The notes under the pieces: generated by a model
What the model was told of the DNA's origin: nothing
Database searches by the model: none
Seen by the model: only the letters and a program-made list of their open reading frames with translations
Shown: positions 59,695 to 64,000 of the stretch, in pieces
Layout: every line of letters starts with the position of its first letter
Position numbering within the stretch: the first letter of the stretch is position 1
Made by a program: the position numbers and the translations under genes
Source of the DNA: Pictodentalium vernedei
Lineage: Eukaryota > Mollusca > Scaphopoda > Dentaliida > Dentaliidae
Direction: 5' to 3'
Length of the DNA stretch: 64,000 bases
Assembly: GCA_031216915.1 (NCBI GenBank)
Contig: CM062289.1
Span: 448,718,910-448,782,909, forward strand

Positions 59695-61020
59695 TTAACC
59701 CTTTACCTAACACGAATAATGTCTCAACCTCAGTGGAACTAGCTGAATGAGCGCGTGGTGATGTTTTCGTGCCATGCTTGGGTGTGGTCGGTGACTAGTG
59801 GGATGTTTGGTTTTGGGTCTGTTGACGAATCTGAGTATGGTTGTAGAAGACAGACAGTGTCGGGTAGGGAGGACCAAGAACACAAAGTCACAAATTCAAA
59901 CTACAAATCAATATTTGAGGGGATTTTTACTATTTTTCGATCAAATTTTGGAGGACTTTTCAGTCTGACAATTCAATAGTTTGCCAAATTCATCACATGT
60001 TTAGAAAAATTCGACTCGCCTCCTTTTTAAAATTTCCAATTTGTTCCAATCTAGGGCTTCCAATTTCCAACTATTTCAAATTTGAGGAATTATTTGTTTA
60101 GGGTTTGTGTGTGGGAGGGGGCAGCACAACACCCCCTGTCGCAACGTCCTAGGCAACTTTTCTCCATATTGTTTTTACCTGCAGTGCAATTTTAAAGTTC
60201 AGCAGCCTGAAGCTAACACCCTGCTTTGTTCTGCATGTTCACAAGTAAAAAAGGAAATCGAATCCTTGATGGGGTCGAACTCAGTTCTGACACTGAACTG
60301 TGAATATTTGGATATATGGTCCCTTGAGTTGGATAAAGTGCCATCTGCAATGCTAAAGCTAAAGCACTGCAGATGGCGCCTTGTTCCTCTCAAGGGAGGA
60401 TGGTACCTGCCCCGGCTCTACATCATAAACCAATGAACAGATTTATTTCCAGTTCAATATGTATTCAGTGTGCAATCAACGAGATTCTTATGACTTAGTG
60501 ATTGACACCCCCACCTCTTGGTCGCACATGCTTTAAACTAACATGGGTGCAGCCCGGGAAGGGGTGGGGCACAAGGATGTTGTGCCCGTCACCTAGAAAA
60601 ACATTCTACTAAAAAACTTGAACATTTTAGTGTTGAGTTTCACCCGTTTACCTCTCCAGTACCCACCAAATGCAACATGAAGGGATCTAAGTCCCAAAAT
60701 TTCCCAGACCCTCCCCATAAGGGAGGGGATATCCCCTCCTATAGATGGCGTTCTGGAAAATTTTGAAAATTGACCATGCTCGGGTTCATTGTATCCTTCT
60801 GCCTGTGTACACCCCCCCCCCCCCCCCAAAAAAAAAAAATCTGGTCTACACCCCTTATTGACAAGTTATTGTTGATCCCCTCCACTTTTTGTTATATTAG
60901 GATCTCCCACTTTTCGTTATAGTGGTATCCCCCTCCCTCCCTCTCTCCCTTCCCCCAAACGCAGTATGCTGGATACAAAGGTTGCAATATAATTCTTTGC
61001 AGGATGTACCACAGCAAAAA

Positions 61021-61362
61021 GGGCGCGCTGTGGCTCGGTAGGTAGAGGCAGGCTGCAAGCCGAGAGGTCCTCGGTTCGAATCCCACCTGCGGCAACCACG
61101 TTGTGTCCTTGGGCAAGACACTTCACCCCCATTGCCTAAGTGAGGGCACGGTGGCGTTATTTACTAAGGCGTACTGCACGTCGATGGTGCACCTGTCTTC
61201 AACGAATGCTAACCTTGCTTGTGTGGTGTTGGTAATTTGGTGAGCTGACAGTTGCTCGCCGTTGCTCTGTGGTTCCCCCTGGGTGCTCCGACGTCCTCCA
61301 CCCGTAAAACTATCATGGTCATGATCAGCCATTGTGCAGAAATATGTGACCTTAAACACCAA

Positions 61363-61421
<59 letters not shown>

Positions 61422-61423
61422 AT
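61021..61423 (+). mobile_element. tRNA-headed SINE, full length
   Basis: The head carries an A-box-like TGGCTCGGTAGGTAGAGG and a perfect B box GGTTCGAATCC; then comes the body (TACTGCACGTCGATGGTGCA) and a long (AATA)n tail (61358-61423). Flanking duplication TACCACAGCAAAAA/TACCACAGTAAAAA (61007-61020, 61424-61437), 13 of 14 bases. Lies in the presumed tubulin B intron on the sense strand. Confidence 0.95.
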
Positions 61424-61437
61424 ACCACAGTAAAAAC

Positions 61438-61994
61438 ATATTTTACATCTTTTAGCACCAGGTTTGGACCTGTCATGCAAAGGTTCATATGTGTGGTTTC
61501 CTCGAAAAAATGTTTTTTTCTCACATCTCACCGATATAATTCTGCTTTGAAAATGTCATCGCCCTTTCTGTCCAGAATACCAATATCGCGTGAGCTCATC
61601 TCGACATTCAGGAACTATCATTACATCCATAATTCGGGATAACCATGGCAACGATTTTATAGGAAGTGAATTTATTCAGATCGATAAATAAAAGATGTAC
61701 ATGACAAAAATATGTATGTGTTCTGTATGTTTTCTGTCTATATCTCCGTGTGGTAAAGTTGTGAAATCTAGAACAACTCACGACGTGAAACATATAGTTT
61801 AAAGTAGTGTGCGCATTCGTACTGTAAACATTCAAAATTTGAATTAATTTGAAAATATTGACAGAACTACGGTGTAAATAGTTCCCAAGTCTATTTTTAA
61901 CCATATTAAGGAGGTTCGGCTTAATGTGGGGGCTATTTTGTATTTTGTGGTCCAAACATGAGAAAAGGAATACGATTTTTTTCCGAACAACATT
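61438..61994. other. no gene recognised
   Basis: Unique-looking AT-rich sequence with no repeat match noticed. Confidence 0.5.
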
Positions 61995-62728
61995 CAGGGA
62001 CGTGGCGAAGGGGGAGGGGGGAAGGGGGGGGGGGGGGGGGGTCAAATCCACCAATCCTGGCCAAAATTTCCTTTAGTTGGAAATTCAGAAGGCAAGTCAT
62101 GAGTAGTTGGAAATTCCATGTATCTGGATTTTAGAGCTTATTTAGTGATGCTGAGGTCTCCTTTGCTTCCCAAAATTCCAACTCAGATTCAAATCGGCAA
62201 AAGTTGCAACTGTTACTATATACAACTACAGTGCACGCAATATTGAACTTCATAAGTATGCATGATGTCAGTCAGTGCGAGATTTCTATAGTACGTTTAC
62301 TTATCGTAATAAAAAAAAATCCTCGTACTGCACTTCAAGAAAATCACATCATGTAAAATCGTTATCCTGAGTTAATTCCATCATTGACAGTCACAAAATG
62401 AGGAAACATTGAAAACTGATCATTCCTGCATAAGATCTGATTTAATGTTAGGACAGTGTGAATTGCTCAAAGTTCTATAAGCTTGAGCATTTGTTTAGCA
62501 CATATTCAATTCTCAGAATAATACCAAATAATAATAACCTGATAATTCTATCATAAATGTGTTGGCATTTCAGTTACTAGAATCAATTTTATGCCTCGTT
62601 TCGTGGCTTCAGTTTCAAAATATTTCTCGGTAGTGAATTTCTACCCCCCCTCCCGGTCCCTCCCTCTAGTTGGAAATTCACTACCCCCCCCCCCCCATCG
62701 GAAACCTCTAGCAGTAGCCACATCCCTG
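61995..62728. mobile_element. hAT-like MITE with poly-G tract
   Basis: Ends CAGGGACGTGGC/GCCACATCCCTG flanked by acaacatt (61987-61994) and gcaacagt (62729-62736), 6 of 8 matching, consistent with an aged 8-bp hAT duplication. The interior relates in inverse to 1095-1435 and carries TTGGAAATTC motifs and long G/C runs next to the ends. Confidence 0.8.
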
Positions 62729-62753
62729 GCAACAGTGCCATCACTCAAGTGAT

Positions 62754-62887
62754 TACACTCTAAAATCAGTTGGGTTAAAAATCAACCCAAATCGACTGGG
62801 TTGAGTGAATATGAACCCAATTGGGTTCATATTCACTCAACCCAGTCGATTTGGGTTGATTTTTAACCCAACTGATTTTAGAGTGTA
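62754..62887. repeat. perfect 134-bp palindromic element
   Basis: 65-nt arms, identical by eye, ends TACACTCTAAAATCAG. Youngest-looking member of the ACTCTAAA family. Confidence 0.93.
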
Positions 62888-63053
62888 AGTGAAGTGGGCG
62901 AAATTGGGTTCATATTCACTCAACCCAGTCGATTTGGGTTGATTTTTAACCCAACTGATTTTAGAGTGTAAGTGAAGTGGGCGAAATTGGGTTCATATTC
63001 ACTCAACCCAGTCGATTTGGGTTGATTTTTAACCCAACTGATTTTAGAGTGTA
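62888..63053 (+). repeat. 83-bp tandem amplification of one palindrome arm
   Basis: Two further copies of agtgaagtgggcgaaatt plus the 65-nt right arm, essentially identical to each other. A third partial agtgaagtgggcga follows. Confidence 0.95.
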
Positions 63054-63919
63054 AGTGAAGTGGGCGACCCGCAATAGCGCATTAGCGCACCGGGCAGTTG
63101 GGCATTTGCCCGGTAACCCTACCCCATTTGTACAAAAATACCCCAAACAATCTCAGTTCTTGCCTACTGCCCACTTTCAGGTTTTCAAACTGAGGAAAAA
63201 AATAAAAGAATTCCACTGCTGATGCCCCGCTAAATGGCTCACTCAATTTAGACTCGGTCTCAATTTCGGATGCAGTTTATGTTGAAACATTACGTGGCAT
63301 TCTGGGTTAAATTTAACCCTTTAGACACCATGTTTCTGAAAGACATCGTCCTTTATCAAAACCGCCGATTGCAAGTGGGTGAAGTTTTATGTTCTAAGCT
63401 TGAGCATGTGTACGGCATTTGAAATGAAAAAGCAATAGCTGAACCCTACAGCTCTTTCAGGTCGCTACAGGGTCCAACAGGGCTGTAGGATTAAAGAAAT
63501 GTTTTCCACCCTCAACTGTTTGTTGTTCATAATGCTACACCTATTTTCTGCACCGTTAACTCAGTGATGGCTTACCGATTCGCAAGTCTGGTGGGCTTTG
63601 GGGAATCAGGGGTATAGCCAGGCTCAAAGAATTGGGGGACAATATATTTTTCTGCTGCCATATATTTTTATTCCCACTTCATTTCACCTGGCGCTGAGTT
63701 AAGAGGCTGTATCCCTATAGATGACGCGATCCGGCGTCTTCCCCGGGGAAAAATAAGTTTGCATGCCAACTGGAGCATGTACCTGGGTAGTTTGTGAGGT
63801 TTATGTACCCAGAATGTCGAGGTATAATTATAGCAAGAAATATAAGGGTGAAGTACATGGACCAGTTTGATGGATTTCAGACAAGAATGTATATTTATAA
63901 GGTTGGCATTGAACGGAAA

Positions 63920-63951
<32 letters not shown>

Positions 63952-64000
63952 CGGAGAGGGGGGGAGGGGGCGTTGTGAGAACCAAGATAATAGTGTTTCT
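63054..64000. other. no gene recognised
   Basis: A (GT)n/poly-G/GGA tract at 63922-63970. No tubulin exon found. Confidence 0.6.

Larger units (their letters stand above)
54027..60896 (+). repeat. large duplicated block, copy B
   Basis: Second copy of the block at 1-6948. It lies in the intron after the first coding exon of tubulin gene B, the position matching copy A relative to gene A. Its left edge abuts a foldback MITE (53759-53989). It keeps the colinear form of the Tc1 right end. Homology ends at about 60896, where copy A enters the assembly gap. Confidence 0.95.

Noticed and set aside
61021-61095. tRNA gene
   Set aside because: Same reason: head of a full-length SINE with flanking duplication.
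62754-63053. CRISPR-like array of regular repeats
   Set aside because: Repeats are direct tandem copies with identical 18-bp linkers in an animal genome; no variable spacers.

Overview
This is animal nuclear DNA, most likely from a marine or other soft-bodied invertebrate; I cannot name the species. The evidence is spliced beta-tubulin exons with GT-AG introns, tRNA- and 5S-headed SINEs, a CR1/jockey-type LINE, and hAT, Tc1, piggyBac-like and Academ-like DNA transposons. Long C/G homopolymers and tetranucleotide microsatellites are abundant. Host coding sequence is only about 1.2 kb of 64 kb, all of it beta-tubulin. I see no LTR retrovirus, Polinton or CRISPR array.

Layout. 1-6948 is a repeat-rich block (copy A) ending exactly at a 100-N assembly gap (6949-7048). 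Then come the third coding exon (8189-8544) and last coding exon (15630-16439) of beta-tubulin gene A, separated by a 7.1 kb intron full of foldback MITEs and SINEs. 16.4-33 kb is non-genic: hAT and piggyBac-type MITEs, a 5S-headed SINE (22814-23247), 15-bp satellite arrays (24-25.6 kb) and a tandem 1.8 kb duplication (30-33.4 kb). 33.4-36.6 kb is a 5'-truncated LINE carrying a nested insertion. 37.7-38.1 kb is a 72-bp minisatellite. 41-46.5 kb is a nest of inverted-repeat elements with an Academ-like transposon at its heart (42050-45866), which encodes an XPG/FEN-like nuclease with a CXC zinc motif. At 47469 the first coding exon of a second beta-tubulin (gene B) begins. Downstream, 54027-60896 is copy B of the opening block, so the two tubulin genes look like a tandem duplication that carried intronic repeats with it. 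The remaining exons of gene B are not seen before 64000.

The dominant non-coding signal is one foldback MITE family of about 24 full or partial copies. It has TTAA target duplications, CCCTTTACC ends and a near-perfect central hairpin of about 90-100 bp. Two subfamilies share the same GAGCTC-rich centre but carry different stems. Two paralogous empty sites inside the window support TTAA-specific, piggyBac-like mobility. The most unusual items are this family, SINEs that share one body under different Pol III heads (tRNA versus 5S rRNA), the Academ-like element with a 3-bp target duplication, and an in-place inverted duplication of a Tc1 end that distinguishes block copy A from copy B.
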